Numbered from the stretch's first letter, positions 27,741 through 37,077 are shown. The stretch is 64,000 bases of DNA from Oceanobacillus salinisoli (GCF_009733865.1 NZ_WOFB01000001.1:1-64000); one strand, 5' to 3'. The notes: generated by a model not told the origin, from the sequence alone. Numbers and translations: made by a program.

Positions 27741-28496
27741 ATGGAAGCTTCGGCACTGTATAAAAAGAAATATCATATTGATTTGCGTGATGTGGATTTT
27801 ACTAAAAAGTTGAAACTAAGTACGTTATTTAGCTACTTCCAGGATATAGCCAGTTTAGCCTCCGAAAACTTGGGTGTCGGTATTGATACATTAGAGAAGA
27901 AGCATGGTGTTGCTTGGGTGTTAATGCGCATCCGTGTGGATATAGAACGTCTGCCTAGGTGGGATGAGGAAGTAACGATTGAAACCTGGCCACTGGAACC
28001 CGGAAAATTAGAATTTGACAGAGACTATATCGTTCGTGATGGGAATGAGAAACGGATTTTAAGTGCTGTTTCATCATGGGTGATTATGGATTTGAAAGAA
28101 AGAAAACTAAAAAGAACGAAATCTCTTCCTTTCACGTTTCCTGCACCAATAGAAGAGAGAGCAATTGATGGGAAGTTAGATAAAATTAAACACTCAGGAC
28201 CATTAGAAATTGTATACTCGAAAGTTATTGGCTATAGTGATGTGGATTTCAATGGACACCTGAATAATTCCAAATACGTCGATTATATTATGGATTGTTT
28301 CCCACTGGAAGACCATAAAAAATTTGCAACTAAATCCATTGAGGTAAACTTTATCCATGAGGCATTGCCAGGGGATACGATTATTCTTCAGAAGGATACG
28401 TCCTCTTTAGGAATGAACAAAGTTTATGTCGAAGGGGTAAATGAAAAAGATAGTAATCCTGTTTTTAAGGCGCAGGTGGAAGTGGGGGAGAGATAG
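27741..28496 (+). CDS. Acyl-ACP thioesterase
   Basis: A 251-residue hotdog-fold thioesterase of the FatA/FatB-like family, which releases fatty acids from acyl carrier protein in the cytoplasm. Two hotdog repeats are visible. The first starts at KYHIDLRDVDFTKKLKLSTL. The second, from about 150, carries the catalytic-type stretch DVDFNGHLNNSKYVDYIMD (N-x-H-x-N-N). The bacterial length is typical. The ATG at 27741 is the first in-frame start, 14 bases after a GATAGGGG ribosome site. It is monocistronic, with a terminator behind it, and is transcribed divergently from the c-di-GMP operon. Chain-length preference cannot be read from sequence. Confidence 0.9.
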   Translation: MEASALYKKKYHIDLRDVDFTKKLKLSTLFSYFQDIASLASENLGVGIDTLEKKHGVAWVLMRIRVDIERLPRWDEEVTIETWPLEPGKLEFDRDYIVRDGNEKRILSAVSSWVIMDLKERKLKRTKSLPFTFPAPIEERAIDGKLDKIKHSGPLEIVYSKVIGYSDVDFNGHLNNSKYVDYIMDCFPLEDHKKFATKSIEVNFIHEALPGDTIILQKDTSSLGMNKVYVEGVNEKDSNPVFKAQVEVGER

Positions 28497-28523
28497 AAAA
28501 GGAAGTAGGGCATGTGTTGTGTT

Positions 28524-28553
28524 CCTGCTTAAAATGCAGGCTATTCTTTTTTG
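28524..28553 (+). terminator. Intrinsic terminator after the thioesterase gene
   Basis: CCTGC / GCAGG stem followed by CTATTCTTTTTTG. Confidence 0.65.
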
Positions 28554-28877
28554 CTCCTTATAAGGAATACATAAAATTTTAGCCAAGAAGAGGCTTCCCA
28601 ATATTGCTGAATAGTTAACTTTCATAGGTACTTAGAAAATCATCTGTACATACCAGCAACAACAGGTATTTTTCTTAAAGGAATATATGAATAGATAGCG
28701 GAGTCAGAATGGATAAATCACATCCTATTGGTATGATTACAAAGAAAAAATAAAAAGGGATGATTGGCGAATAATTTTTACAATGATATGGGTAATATGG
28801 TATGTGGACCTTTATTATCTAACAAGCAGTTTAGTTTAATCCTGTTTATTTTTTGGTTTCTGTGACTCTCTTGTACG
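28554..28877. other. Gene-poor stretch with a family-2 fragment
   Basis: Positions 28559-28616 match family 2 (ATAAAATTTTAGCCAAGAAG), without its second half. A 33-codon frame at 28764-28865 (TTG start, hydrophobic end SLILFIFWFL) is too weak to call a gene. Nothing else is recognisable. Confidence 0.5.
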
Positions 28878-28931
28878 TTTATTACGGGATAACTGGCTAG
28901 AAGCCCCTCACTGATTGAAGATTCACTTTAT
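28878..28931 (+). mobile_element. TTTAT-bounded element (family 1), copy C, internal deletion
   Basis: Only 54 bp: left end TTTATTACGGGATAACTGGC joined directly to the right end ACTGATTGAAGATTCACTT and TAT. Both TTTAT borders are kept (28878-28882, 28927-28931). Confidence 0.75.
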
Positions 28932-29062
28932 ACGATTAACTTTTTTCAGTTCATGCTTATTATCATTTGAAACTTATAAAGACATAAAAATATAAAAAAT
29001 ACATGAGCGCATACTTATATTTGAAACTATCGAAGAAAATTAACAATAAAGGAGGGACATAT

Positions 29063-30721
29063 ATGAAAAAACAATGGTGGAAAGAAGCGGTTGCATACCA
29101 AATCTACCCACGTAGTTTTATGGATTCCAATGGAGATGGTATTGGAGATATTCAAGGCATTATTTCCAAGTTGGATTATATAAAGGATCTTGGGATAGAT
29201 GTCATTTGGATATGTCCGATTTACCAATCCCCAAATGCTGATAATGGCTATGATATCAGTGATTATCAGGATATTATGGATGAATTTGGTACGATGGAGG
29301 ATTTTGACCAGCTGCTGAATGAAGTTCATCGTCGCGATATGAAACTAATTATGGACTTGGTTCTTAATCATACGTCAGATGAGCATCCGTGGTTCATTGA
29401 ATCGAGAAAATCGAAGGACAATCCATATCGTGATTACTATATATGGCGTCCTGGTAAAAATGGAAAGGTACCAAATAACTGGGAATCGATTTTTGGCGGC
29501 TCTGTCTGGGAATATGATGAGAATACTGATGAATATTACATGCATTTATTTTCAAGAAAACAGCCGGATCTGAATTGGGAAAATCCAAATGTGAGAAAAG
29601 ATCTATACCAGATGGTGAACTGGTGGTTGGACAAAGGAATTGATGGTTTCCGTGTAGACGCCATTTCCCACATTAAAAAGGCCCCTGGACTGCCAGATAT
29701 ACCGAACCCGAAAGGCTTAAAATATGTTCCTTCCTTTAATGGGCATATGAATCATGATGGTATTGAAGAGTATTTGCAGGAATTGAAAGAAAATACTTTT
29801 GAGAAATACGATATTATGACGGTCGGTGAAGCGAATGGTGTAAAGGCCCATCAGGCTGACGAATGGGTAGGGGAGAAAAACGGAAAGTTCCATATGATCT
29901 TTCAGTTTGAACACCTCGACCTCTGGGGCAAAGATACAGAAAAGGGCATTGATATTCATCAATTGAAGGAAGTTTTAAGTAAATGGCAGGTAGAGCTTGA
30001 TGGTTCAGGTTGGAATGCGTTATTCCTGGAAAATCATGACCAGCCCCGTTCGGTGTCGACTTGGGGAAATGATGGGAAGTATTGGGCACAATCTGCAAAA
30101 AGCCTTGCTACGATGTATTTCCTCATGCAAGGAACACCATTTATCTATCAAGGCCAGGAGCTTGGCATGACCAATGTTCAATTTTCATCGATTAATGATT
30201 ACAATGATGTGGAAATTAAAAACTTATATCGGAATAAACGGATTGAAGGAGTTCCAGAGGAAGAAATTATGGAGATCATCTGGAAGACCGGTCGAGATAA
30301 TTCGAGAACACCGATGCAATGGAATGATAGGGAAAACGCAGGATTTACAACAGGCAAACCATGGCTGAAAGTCAATCCCAACTACAAGGATATTAATCTA
30401 CAAAGACAATTGCAGGACGAGGGTTCCATTTACCATTATTACAAAAAGTTAATTCGGATAAGAAAGGAAATACCAACACTTATTTATGGTAATTATGATC
30501 TTATTTTGGAAAATCATAATCAAATATATGCTTACACGAGAACTTATGAGGGAGAGCAGGTTTTGGTTATGTCCAATCTTTTTGCGGAAGCGGTTGATTT
30601 TAATTTGCCAGAATCATTAAAAGAATGTGAGAAAGAATTGCTGTTAAATAATTATGACAGTGAGTTTGAAGAATTACGTCTGCGTCCGTATGAGGCGCGG
30701 GTTTATCACGTGATTAACTAA
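29063..30721 (+). CDS. malL: Alpha-glucosidase, GH13 (MalL/oligo-1,6-glucosidase type)
   Basis: A 552-residue cytoplasmic GH13 enzyme that hydrolyses short alpha-glucosides such as maltose or isomaltose oligosaccharides. The catalytic residues are D199 in GFRVDAI, E256 in TVGEANG and the aspartate of ENHDQPR. The alanine after D199 is the form usually seen in alpha-1,4-preferring members, while alpha-1,6 enzymes tend to have valine, so substrate preference is open. The open frame extends back to 29003, but AAAGGAGGG sits before the ATG at 29063. The last residues (YHVIN) and the stop codon come from the left end of family-1 copy D. No sugar transporter adjoins it. Confidence 0.92.
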   Translation: MKKQWWKEAVAYQIYPRSFMDSNGDGIGDIQGIISKLDYIKDLGIDVIWICPIYQSPNADNGYDISDYQDIMDEFGTMEDFDQLLNEVHRRDMKLIMDLVLNHTSDEHPWFIESRKSKDNPYRDYYIWRPGKNGKVPNNWESIFGGSVWEYDENTDEYYMHLFSRKQPDLNWENPNVRKDLYQMVNWWLDKGIDGFRVDAISHIKKAPGLPDIPNPKGLKYVPSFNGHMNHDGIEEYLQELKENTFEKYDIMTVGEANGVKAHQADEWVGEKNGKFHMIFQFEHLDLWGKDTEKGIDIHQLKEVLSKWQVELDGSGWNALFLENHDQPRSVSTWGNDGKYWAQSAKSLATMYFLMQGTPFIYQGQELGMTNVQFSSINDYNDVEIKNLYRNKRIEGVPEEEIMEIIWKTGRDNSRTPMQWNDRENAGFTTGKPWLKVNPNYKDINLQRQLQDEGSIYHYYKKLIRIRKEIPTLIYGNYDLILENHNQIYAYTRTYEGEQVLVMSNLFAEAVDFNLPESLKECEKELLLNNYDSEFEELRLRPYEARVYHVIN

Positions 30722-30863
30722 CTGCAAGTCCCCTAACGAGAAGAATACGAGTTATTTCAAGAAAGAAGAGTGGGGGCGGCAACGAGTGAACTCTTGATTC
30801 TATGATCATCAAACAATCAGTGGGGGATGAAAAAAAATCACAGATTGAAGATACACATTATTT
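30702..30863 (+). mobile_element. TTTAT-bounded element (family 1), copy D
   Basis: Left TTTAT at 30702-30706 lies inside the malL reading frame. The right border has decayed to ATTAT (30859-30863). Stem 1 is eroded; stem 2 keeps CAATCAGT / a near-complement. Confidence 0.75.
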
Positions 30864-31061
30864 AATAAGCTGATATGTTGTTCGTGTTGCTTTAAAAAAG
30901 TAGCTCATATGACTTGAACTATTTTTTGAGCAAACATTTATATAGTAGGTGGAGAGCAATCAAAAGAATTAAATGCCAGTAAGCAAAGGAAACTTTTTTA
31001 ATTCGTTTTGGCGGCTGTAGCTAAATAATGTGTTTTTAAAAATCATGATAGTAAACAGGTT

Positions 31062-31100
31062 TAAGAAAGCAATTTTTCTCTAATAGAAATTGCTTTCTTA
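31062..31100. terminator. Perfect 14-bp hairpin
   Basis: TAAGAAAGCAATTT pairs with AAATTGCTTTCTTA around an 11-base loop. There is no clear T run on either side, so terminator function is uncertain. The rest of 30864-31191 holds no gene that I can see. Confidence 0.5.
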
Positions 31101-31191
31101 TGCAGAAAAGAGTCGGATTTTTTGTATTTTGGTTTGTTGTTGAAATAGGGATCCCATGCTAAAATAAATAAAAAAAATAAAAAGCGAGTGT

Positions 31192-31475
31192 ATGGCTGAA
31201 ATTTCCGATGAGGATTTGTTTATGGCTATTAAGGAACTTACTCATACTATTAATGATATGAGAGATGGACTGACAAATGCAGAAGAAGAAAGACTATTAG
31301 AAAAACGACTAAGAAATATAGAAGAGGATTAACAAACATAGAATCAGAAGTAAAAGATCCGAAAACAGAAATCAAGCAAGATATCCGTAAAGTTGATGAA
31401 AAAGTAACCATTCTATCCAATGAATTGCTGGAAGCAAAAGCAGACATTGCCATCCTTCAAAAACAATCTAGATAA
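31192..31475 (+). pseudogene. Frameshifted short coiled-coil gene
   Basis: Frame 1 starts at ATG 31192 (MAEISDEDLFMAIKEL) and stops at 31332 after 46 residues. A second frame overlaps from about 31325 (GLTNIESEVKDPKTEIKQD) and continues as a coiled coil to ADIAILQKQSR and a stop at 31475. Together they would make one protein of about 94 residues, similar in style to those at 3413-3748 and 43834-44070. A sequencing error, a real frameshift mutation or, less likely, programmed frameshifting could explain it. Confidence 0.55.
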
Positions 31476-31614
31476 AACACGCATCGGCAGGCTCCTCTAT
31501 AACTAAAAATTCTTTTAACCTTCATAAAATAAAATTTTAAAAAATATCTTGTTTACTAACATAGAATTATATAATGTAATGGTAACAGAATAAATATGGA
31601 AAGTGGGGAGGAAC

Positions 31615-32580
31615 TTGGAATATTTACTAGGTATTGATGGTGGGGGTACGAAGACAAGAGCGGCAATTGCTGATGGGAACGGTATAGTCATTGCAGAAGC
31701 TACTGCTGGACCAAGTAACCTTCATTCCGCTTCCAAACAACAAGTTGAAAGAACGTTTCAGGAACTGTTTGATGTACTGGGAAAGAGTTGCAAACCGAAT
31801 AAGCTTGAAATCAGCTATGTGTTTGCAGGGATTGCTGGAACTGCTAGCGAGAAAAACAACCAAATAATCAGCCAAATTTTAAAAAGGCTTTTACCAGGGA
31901 AAGCACTGATTCAAGTCCTTCCAGATCCAATCAATGCTCTGTACTCTGGTACTTACGGAAATCCTGGAATCGTTCAAATCTCAGGTACCGGATCAATTAC
32001 ATATGGAATAAACCGTCATTTAAAACATGATCGTGTTGGTGGCTGGGGATATTTACTGGGAGATGAGGGCAGTGGTTATGATGTTGGACGGCAAGGAGCT
32101 GTGGCTGCCCTGAAAGCCTATGACGGACGGGGGATAGATACTATGATGCTATCCATGTTTTTGGATCATTTTAGGGTTAATCACCCACAAGACTTCATTC
32201 AAAAAATCTATTCATCCATATCACCAAAAAATGAATTGGCAGATCTTACTAAACTAGTTTTTCGTGCTTATAAAAAAAAGGACCGTGCAGCGGAATCGAT
32301 TATCACTCGTGCGGTAGATGAAATGATGCTAGGCATTACTACACTTTATAACAAGCTTTTTGATGAAGAGGAAGATGCAGAAGTGGTTTTATGTGGTGGT
32401 ATTTTTACTGAAAAAGATATTTTGCCAAAATTATTGCAAACGAGATTCATAGACACGAAGCTCGTACTAAAGCTACCAAGCATGGATCCAGCTGGGGGAG
32501 CATTAATTGGCGCTTATCTATTGAAAGAAAAGCATGTAAGTAAACGTTTCATCCGAAATATTAGCAATTACTTAAAATAA
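31615..32580 (+). CDS. murK: BadF/BadG-type amino-sugar kinase (MurK/NagK-like)
   Basis: A 321-residue ATP-dependent sugar kinase of the ASKHA fold, BadF/BadG/BcrA family. The phosphate-1 loop is GIDGGGTKTRAAIAD, followed by the acidic DPINALYSG region, the phosphate-2 loop QISGTGSITYG and the adenosine motif VVLCGGIF. Clostridial MurK of this family phosphorylates MurNAc and GlcNAc. Here the next genes encode a MurR-like regulator and MurQ, so cytoplasmic MurNAc/GlcNAc 6-phosphorylation is the likely job; this is inferred from context. A GTG at 31603 is possible, but a GGGGAGG site just before the TTG at 31615 (spacing short, about 3) favours the latter. Confidence 0.82.
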   Translation: MEYLLGIDGGGTKTRAAIADGNGIVIAEATAGPSNLHSASKQQVERTFQELFDVLGKSCKPNKLEISYVFAGIAGTASEKNNQIISQILKRLLPGKALIQVLPDPINALYSGTYGNPGIVQISGTGSITYGINRHLKHDRVGGWGYLLGDEGSGYDVGRQGAVAALKAYDGRGIDTMMLSMFLDHFRVNHPQDFIQKIYSSISPKNELADLTKLVFRAYKKKDRAAESIITRAVDEMMLGITTLYNKLFDEEEDAEVVLCGGIFTEKDILPKLLQTRFIDTKLVLKLPSMDPAGGALIGAYLLKEKHVSKRFIRNISNYLK

Positions 32581-32595
32581 AGAGAGGGTAAAATC

Positions 32596-33456
32596 ATGTC
32601 GCAAACAAATGGCGGACTTGTTATTTTAAAAGAAATGCAAAGTCGGTTACCTCCTTCCGAGAGAAAAATCGCGGAATACATACTTGAAAATCCGGAAGAA
32701 TCGATTTTGTTAACTGCATTAGCATTAGGTGAAAAGAGTCAAACGAGCAGTGCTGCGGTTATTAGGCTTTGCAAGTCGCTTGGGTTAAGTGGATTCCAGG
32801 AATTAAAAATACGGGTGGCCGGAGACCTGCAGGAAAGGAACGTAAACGAATACCACGATATTGAACCAAATGAAGGATTGCAAAACATAATTAAAAAGGT
32901 TACAGCGAATACCATTCAAACTTTGAAGGAAACAGGAGATATTTTAAGTGAAGAAAGTTTGGGAAAAGCTGTTAAGGTGCTGACGAACGCTGATTCCTGC
33001 ATTTTCTTTGGTGTTGGAGCTTCTTATCTTGCTGCCAAAGATGCAGAGCAGAAGTTTTTGCGAATTAATAAACATGTATACTCCTTTTCAGACGTTCATC
33101 AAGCGGCTACTTTAATTGCGAATAAGGGACCAAAAGATGCAGTGATTGGCATTTCTTTTTCCGGTCATACCGATGAAGTTGCTAAATTATTAGAATTAGC
33201 CAAAAAGAATCACATCACAACCATCAGTATTACGAAATATGGTAATTCCAAAGTGACAGCATTTGCGGACATACAGCTCTATACTTCCGCCGCAAAAGAA
33301 GCAATGGTCAGAAGTGGTGCAACGTCTTCCCGTATCGCTCAATTACATGTTATTGATATTTTATTTATGTCACTTGCTTCACTCGAATATGAAGAGACGG
33401 TTCAACATTTGGAGGAAACAAGAGAAGCTATTTCATTTATTAAACGTAATCAATAA
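32596..33456 (+). CDS. murR: RpiR/MurR-family transcriptional regulator
   Basis: A 286-residue regulator with an N-terminal RpiR-type helix-turn-helix (about 1-80; SSAAVIRLCKSLGLSGFQELK) and a SIS sugar-phosphate-binding domain (about 120-260; IFFGVGASYLAAKDAE, GISFSGHTDEV). MurR proteins bind MurNAc-6-phosphate and control the mur genes. It lies 15 bp after the kinase with an AGAGAGGG site, so both are co-transcribed. It is followed by a gap with a strong promoter in front of murQ, a plausible operator region. The effector is inferred from the neighbours. Confidence 0.87.
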   Translation: MSQTNGGLVILKEMQSRLPPSERKIAEYILENPEESILLTALALGEKSQTSSAAVIRLCKSLGLSGFQELKIRVAGDLQERNVNEYHDIEPNEGLQNIIKKVTANTIQTLKETGDILSEESLGKAVKVLTNADSCIFFGVGASYLAAKDAEQKFLRINKHVYSFSDVHQAATLIANKGPKDAVIGISFSGHTDEVAKLLELAKKNHITTISITKYGNSKVTAFADIQLYTSAAKEAMVRSGATSSRIAQLHVIDILFMSLASLEYEETVQHLEETREAISFIKRNQ

Positions 33457-33642
33457 AATCGTTTCTTTTTGCAGAATGATTGTAATTAGTATCTTGTAAA
33501 TAAAGCGAACTAGTATTGTGTAACGTTGATTTCCTCTACGGTCAGTTATGTCGCTCTTTATATCAAATCAAGAGCCAAACAATGCAAAAATGCCTTTTTT
33601 TATATCAGATATGAAATATTATTACTGAATTAAAAAGAAATA

Positions 33643-33672
33643 TTGACAAAATAATTCAATTAAATTTATAAT
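33643..33672 (+). promoter_or_regulatory. Consensus sigma-A promoter of murQ
   Basis: TTGACA (33643-33648), an 18-bp spacer, TATAAT (33667-33672). An imperfect inverted repeat AGATAAATATT / AAATTTAATCT just downstream may be a MurR operator (weak). The rest of the 33457-33750 gap shows no gene. Confidence 0.8.
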
Positions 33673-33750
33673 AAGATAAATATTAAGAAAATTTAATCTA
33701 GTGTAAATACAGTTTTACTCAACTTTAAAGTAAGGGAGAACTGCTAGTAC

Positions 33751-34650
33751 ATGGAATTAGCAAAGCTGACTACCGAAAAGAGAAATCCCAAGACAATGAA
33801 TTTAGATAAGATGAGGACCATGGATATTTTAAAAACAATTAATGAAGAAGATAAGCAAGTGGCAGATGCAGTAGAAGCTGTATTGTCTAAGATTGAAATG
33901 GCTGTGAATGAGATCTATAGAGCACTTACCAACAACGGGAAATTATATTATGTAGGGGCTGGAACAAGCGGTAGGCTAGCCGTTCTGGATGCGTCTGAAT
34001 GTCCGCCTACATTTATGACATCCTCTGATATGGTGCAACCGGTAATGGCCGGGGGAATGGATGCCTTTTTGAAGGCAGTTGAGGGTGCAGAAGATAGTGA
34101 GGCACAAGGTAAAGCAGATGTAAAGGCGAGAAATGTCACGGACCGGGATGTGGTCATCGGCATTACTGCAAGTGGAAGAACTCCATATCCGATTGGAGCG
34201 TTGCAATATGCCCAATCGATTGGGGCTTATACGATTTCACTTTCCTGTAATAAGCAATCGGCTATCAGCAATTATGCGGATTGTTCGATTGAGGTGGTTG
34301 TGGGTCCTGAAGTTTTGACCGGATCCACACGTATGAAAGCAGGTACCGCACATAAAATGATATTAAATATGATTAGTACCACTGTGATGGTGAAAATGGG
34401 AAAAGTCTATGAAAATTTAATGGTAGATTTGAATGCCAGCAATCATAAGTTAAAAGAACGGGCAAAGCATACTTTAATAGAAATTACCAATGTTACATAT
34501 AACGAAGCAGACCGAATATTGAGTAAGACTAATTTTCAAGTAAAGCCTGCCATTATTATGATAGAAGCAAACGTTGATCACGAAAAAGCGCTGGAGGCCC
34601 TTCAGAAATGCAATGGCTATGTAAGAGAGGCAATAGACTATTTACTCTAG
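33751..34650 (+). CDS. murQ: N-acetylmuramic acid 6-phosphate etherase
   Basis: A 299-residue SIS-domain lyase that splits the lactyl ether of MurNAc-6-phosphate to GlcNAc-6-phosphate and D-lactate in the cytoplasm. Diagnostic stretches: LTTEKRNPKTMNLDKM at the N-terminus, YYVGAGTSGRLAVLDASECPPTF with the catalytic glutamate, GITASGRTPYP and the LTGSTRMKAGTA loop. Length is typical. The ATG has no in-frame alternative upstream, although its AAGGGAG site is unusually distant (about 13 bases). It links the kinase upstream to central amino-sugar metabolism. Confidence 0.96.
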   Translation: MELAKLTTEKRNPKTMNLDKMRTMDILKTINEEDKQVADAVEAVLSKIEMAVNEIYRALTNNGKLYYVGAGTSGRLAVLDASECPPTFMTSSDMVQPVMAGGMDAFLKAVEGAEDSEAQGKADVKARNVTDRDVVIGITASGRTPYPIGALQYAQSIGAYTISLSCNKQSAISNYADCSIEVVVGPEVLTGSTRMKAGTAHKMILNMISTTVMVKMGKVYENLMVDLNASNHKLKERAKHTLIEITNVTYNEADRILSKTNFQVKPAIIMIEANVDHEKALEALQKCNGYVREAIDYLL

Positions 34651-34662
34651 ATTAGGAAACTC

Positions 34663-34689
34663 CATGAATAGCAAGACATGTTATTCATG
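34663..34689 (+). promoter_or_regulatory. Intercistronic hairpin murQ / binding protein
   Basis: A perfect 8-bp stem CATGAATA / TATTCATG with an 11-base loop and no T run. It may mark an mRNA processing or stabilising site between murQ and the transporter genes. Confidence 0.45.
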
Positions 34690-34728
34690 TGTTTCACATA
34701 TTTCTATTAATAACGAGGGGGAAGAAGT

Positions 34729-36108
34729 TTGAAAAAAATAAACGGATGGCTACTGTTTATTGGTTTATTAGCACTTGTTTTTTTGGTAGCGTGTTCATCT
34801 GAGGATGCAGCAACAGAGTCGGATGGGGGAACCGATGATTCCAATGCTGCAGAAACCGGGGATACCTCAAGTGAAAAGGAAGCAAGTGGAGAAGGAGACA
34901 TAGCAGGAGAACTGGAAATTCAATACTTTGTTGGAGGGTATGGTGATTCGTGGTGGAAAGAGGTCATTGCAGATTTCAATGCGCAATACCCGGATGTAAC
35001 GATTATTGAACATGCTGGTCCAAATATTAATGAAGAAATGCGTTCTCGCTGGGTTTCCAATGATCCGCCAGATGTCGTTTACATTGATGGAGCTGGATCA
35101 AGTGAGACACAAATGGTAGAAGATGGCCAGCTAATGAATTTGTCCGATTGGATACAGGAAATGGAATTGGAAAATGGGGATAAGTTAATAGATAGTTTTC
35201 TAGTAGCACCGGCAACCTATGGTGGGGAAATCTATTCGTTGCCGCTCGTATTTGACACATGGGGAACTTGGTATGACAAAGCATGGTTTGAATCGGAAGG
35301 ATATGAAGTACCAACGGATTTTGATAGTTTTATGAGTTCGATGGAGGAAATTAAAGACTCGGAAGGGATTTCACCATTTGTAACAACTGGTCAACATCCG
35401 TATTATTTCCTACGTGGCGTGCTTTACCCTGCATTTTCAGCTGCAGGTGGGGAAGAATTGTTGGCTGATTTAATTACTGGTAAAGAGGGTTCATGGAGCA
35501 GTGATGTTACCCTGGAAGTCATGAAAAAAGTAGAAACAATGCAAGAGGAAGGTATGTTTGATTCGGGCTTAGGTGCGTTAAATCATACCCAATCACAAAT
35601 GAATTTTCTACTTCATGATAATGCATTCATTCCTGTGGGGTTCTGGCTGCCGAATGAAATGGCGAACGATATTCCTGATGGATTCGAGTTTGGGTTTATT
35701 CCATCACCAATGCAAGATCCGGGTGAACCATTTGCGATTGTTCCGGATTTACGTCCTTTAGCCATTGCAGAAAATGCAGAAAACCCTGAAGCGGCTAAAG
35801 CTTTTGTAGAATTTGTTTTCTCAAGGGAATATGCGATGTCCTTCTCTGAGCATACTGGTGCGATGATGAACTTAAACGGGGTAGATTTAACAGATAATCC
35901 GAATGTTCCTGTATATTTAACAGAGGCAAATGCAATGATCAATGACCCGGAAACAGTCCAAATATATGAAAAACCGCATCCAATGAGTGCGGATTTGGAA
36001 ACTCCAATTGGCAATAATCTATTGTCATTGATGCTTGGCAATATGACAGCAGAAGAATTTGTGGAGGAAGCAGAAAAGGCAGCGGCTGAATATCGTAGTG
36101 GGCTATAG
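34729..36108 (+). CDS. Sugar ABC transporter binding lipoprotein (CUT1 type)
   Basis: A 459-residue family-1 solute-binding lipoprotein. The signal peptide MKKINGWLLFIGLLALVFLVA ends at a lipobox cysteine (VAC-SSE). An acidic, serine-rich linker (about 25-60) follows before the binding fold (LEIQYFVGGYGDSWWKEVI, LPLVFDTWGTWYDKAWFESEG). The start is TTG with GAGGGGGAAG upstream. It lies 78 bp after murQ and before two permeases. By position its ligand should be a cell-wall amino sugar (MurNAc, GlcNAc or a small muropeptide sugar); this is inference, since CUT1 proteins bind many sugars. Confidence 0.85.
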   Translation: MKKINGWLLFIGLLALVFLVACSSEDAATESDGGTDDSNAAETGDTSSEKEASGEGDIAGELEIQYFVGGYGDSWWKEVIADFNAQYPDVTIIEHAGPNINEEMRSRWVSNDPPDVVYIDGAGSSETQMVEDGQLMNLSDWIQEMELENGDKLIDSFLVAPATYGGEIYSLPLVFDTWGTWYDKAWFESEGYEVPTDFDSFMSSMEEIKDSEGISPFVTTGQHPYYFLRGVLYPAFSAAGGEELLADLITGKEGSWSSDVTLEVMKKVETMQEEGMFDSGLGALNHTQSQMNFLLHDNAFIPVGFWLPNEMANDIPDGFEFGFIPSPMQDPGEPFAIVPDLRPLAIAENAENPEAAKAFVEFVFSREYAMSFSEHTGAMMNLNGVDLTDNPNVPVYLTEANAMINDPETVQIYEKPHPMSADLETPIGNNLLSLMLGNMTAEEFVEEAEKAAAEYRSGL

Positions 36109-36125
36109 GGGTTAAGAAAAGGGAT

Positions 36126-36157
36126 GGAAAGTACAGTGTGAGAATGCGGTACTTTCC
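36126..36157 (+). promoter_or_regulatory. Intercistronic hairpin after the binding-protein gene
   Basis: A perfect 9-bp stem GGAAAGTAC / GTACTTTCC with no T run. This position is typical of mRNA elements that raise binding-protein yield over permease yield. Confidence 0.6.
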
Positions 36158-36183
36158 ACCTTACATAGAAAAGAGTGATTTGG

Positions 36184-37077
36184 ATGGTACAGTCTAAAAA
36201 ACAAAAATATATGTTCCTTACTTTTTGTCTGGTGCCTACGTTTGTACTGTTTGCCATCTTTACGCTTTATCCTTTGCTAAGCGGATTATACTATTCGTTT
36301 TTTGATTGGTCTGGTGCATCAGATAATAGGGAATTTATCGGCCTGGACAACTACATACGATTAATGAATGATGCGATTATTCCGAATACGATCATGCATG
36401 ATTATTTTCTTGTTGTGACCAAAGTTATTGGCATTATGATTCTTGCCTTGTTTTTTGCGGTGGCCTTAACTCAATTGAAATTGAGAGAAGCGCCACTCTA
36501 TCGAATTGTTTTTTTCTTCCCGAATATCATGTCTGTTGTTGTAATTGGGATTCTCTGGACATTTATTTATAATCCGAACCTGGGACTCGTAAATTCAGCC
36601 TTGGATTTCCTTGGATTCGAACATCTCGCAAGACCTTGGCTCGGAGATGAAAAATGGGCTTTGCCAAGTCTTGTTTTCCCTTCCGTGTGGGCAGGAATTG
36701 GTTTATTTATGCTCATGCTAATGGGGGCTATTTCCAATATACCAAAAAGCTATTATGAAGCAGTGGAGATAGATGGAGCAACGAAATGGCAGCAGTTTTG
36801 GAGGGTAACTGTTCCACTTATTTGGCCGCAAATCAAAATCTCAATTCTTTATATTGTTATTACGACGTTAAATGGTTCATTTGTCATTGTTCAGGTGATG
36901 ACAGGTGGGGGACCCAATAATTCCACACATGTGATGGGTTCCTATTTATACCAACAGGCCTTTGTGCAATTTAACTTTGGATATGGTGCAGCGATTGGCG
37001 TGATGATCCTAGTCCTTTCTTTAATAACGGTTATTATTCTGCAATTCCTCTTGAGACGGGATAAAGTAGAGTACTAG
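36184..37077 (+). CDS. Sugar ABC transporter permease 1 (MalF-like)
   Basis: A 297-residue CUT1 permease with six predicted helices, beginning FLTFCLVPTFVLFAIFTLYPLL. The EAA loop YEAVEIDGATKWQQFWRVTVP near residue 200 docks the ATPase. A GTG at 36175 could add three residues, but the GAGTGATT site suits the ATG at 36184. It forms the import channel with the next permease. No ATP-binding subunit is encoded in the cluster, so a shared MsmX-type ATPase elsewhere is likely needed. Confidence 0.9.
   Translation: MVQSKKQKYMFLTFCLVPTFVLFAIFTLYPLLSGLYYSFFDWSGASDNREFIGLDNYIRLMNDAIIPNTIMHDYFLVVTKVIGIMILALFFAVALTQLKLREAPLYRIVFFFPNIMSVVVIGILWTFIYNPNLGLVNSALDFLGFEHLARPWLGDEKWALPSLVFPSVWAGIGLFMLMLMGAISNIPKSYYEAVEIDGATKWQQFWRVTVPLIWPQIKISILYIVITTLNGSFVIVQVMTGGGPNNSTHVMGSYLYQQAFVQFNFGYGAAIGVMILVLSLITVIILQFLLRRDKVEY

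Noticed and set aside
28764-28865. 33-codon frame with a hydrophobic end
   Set aside because: TTG start with poorly spaced ribosome site and no family match; only mentioned in the gap description.
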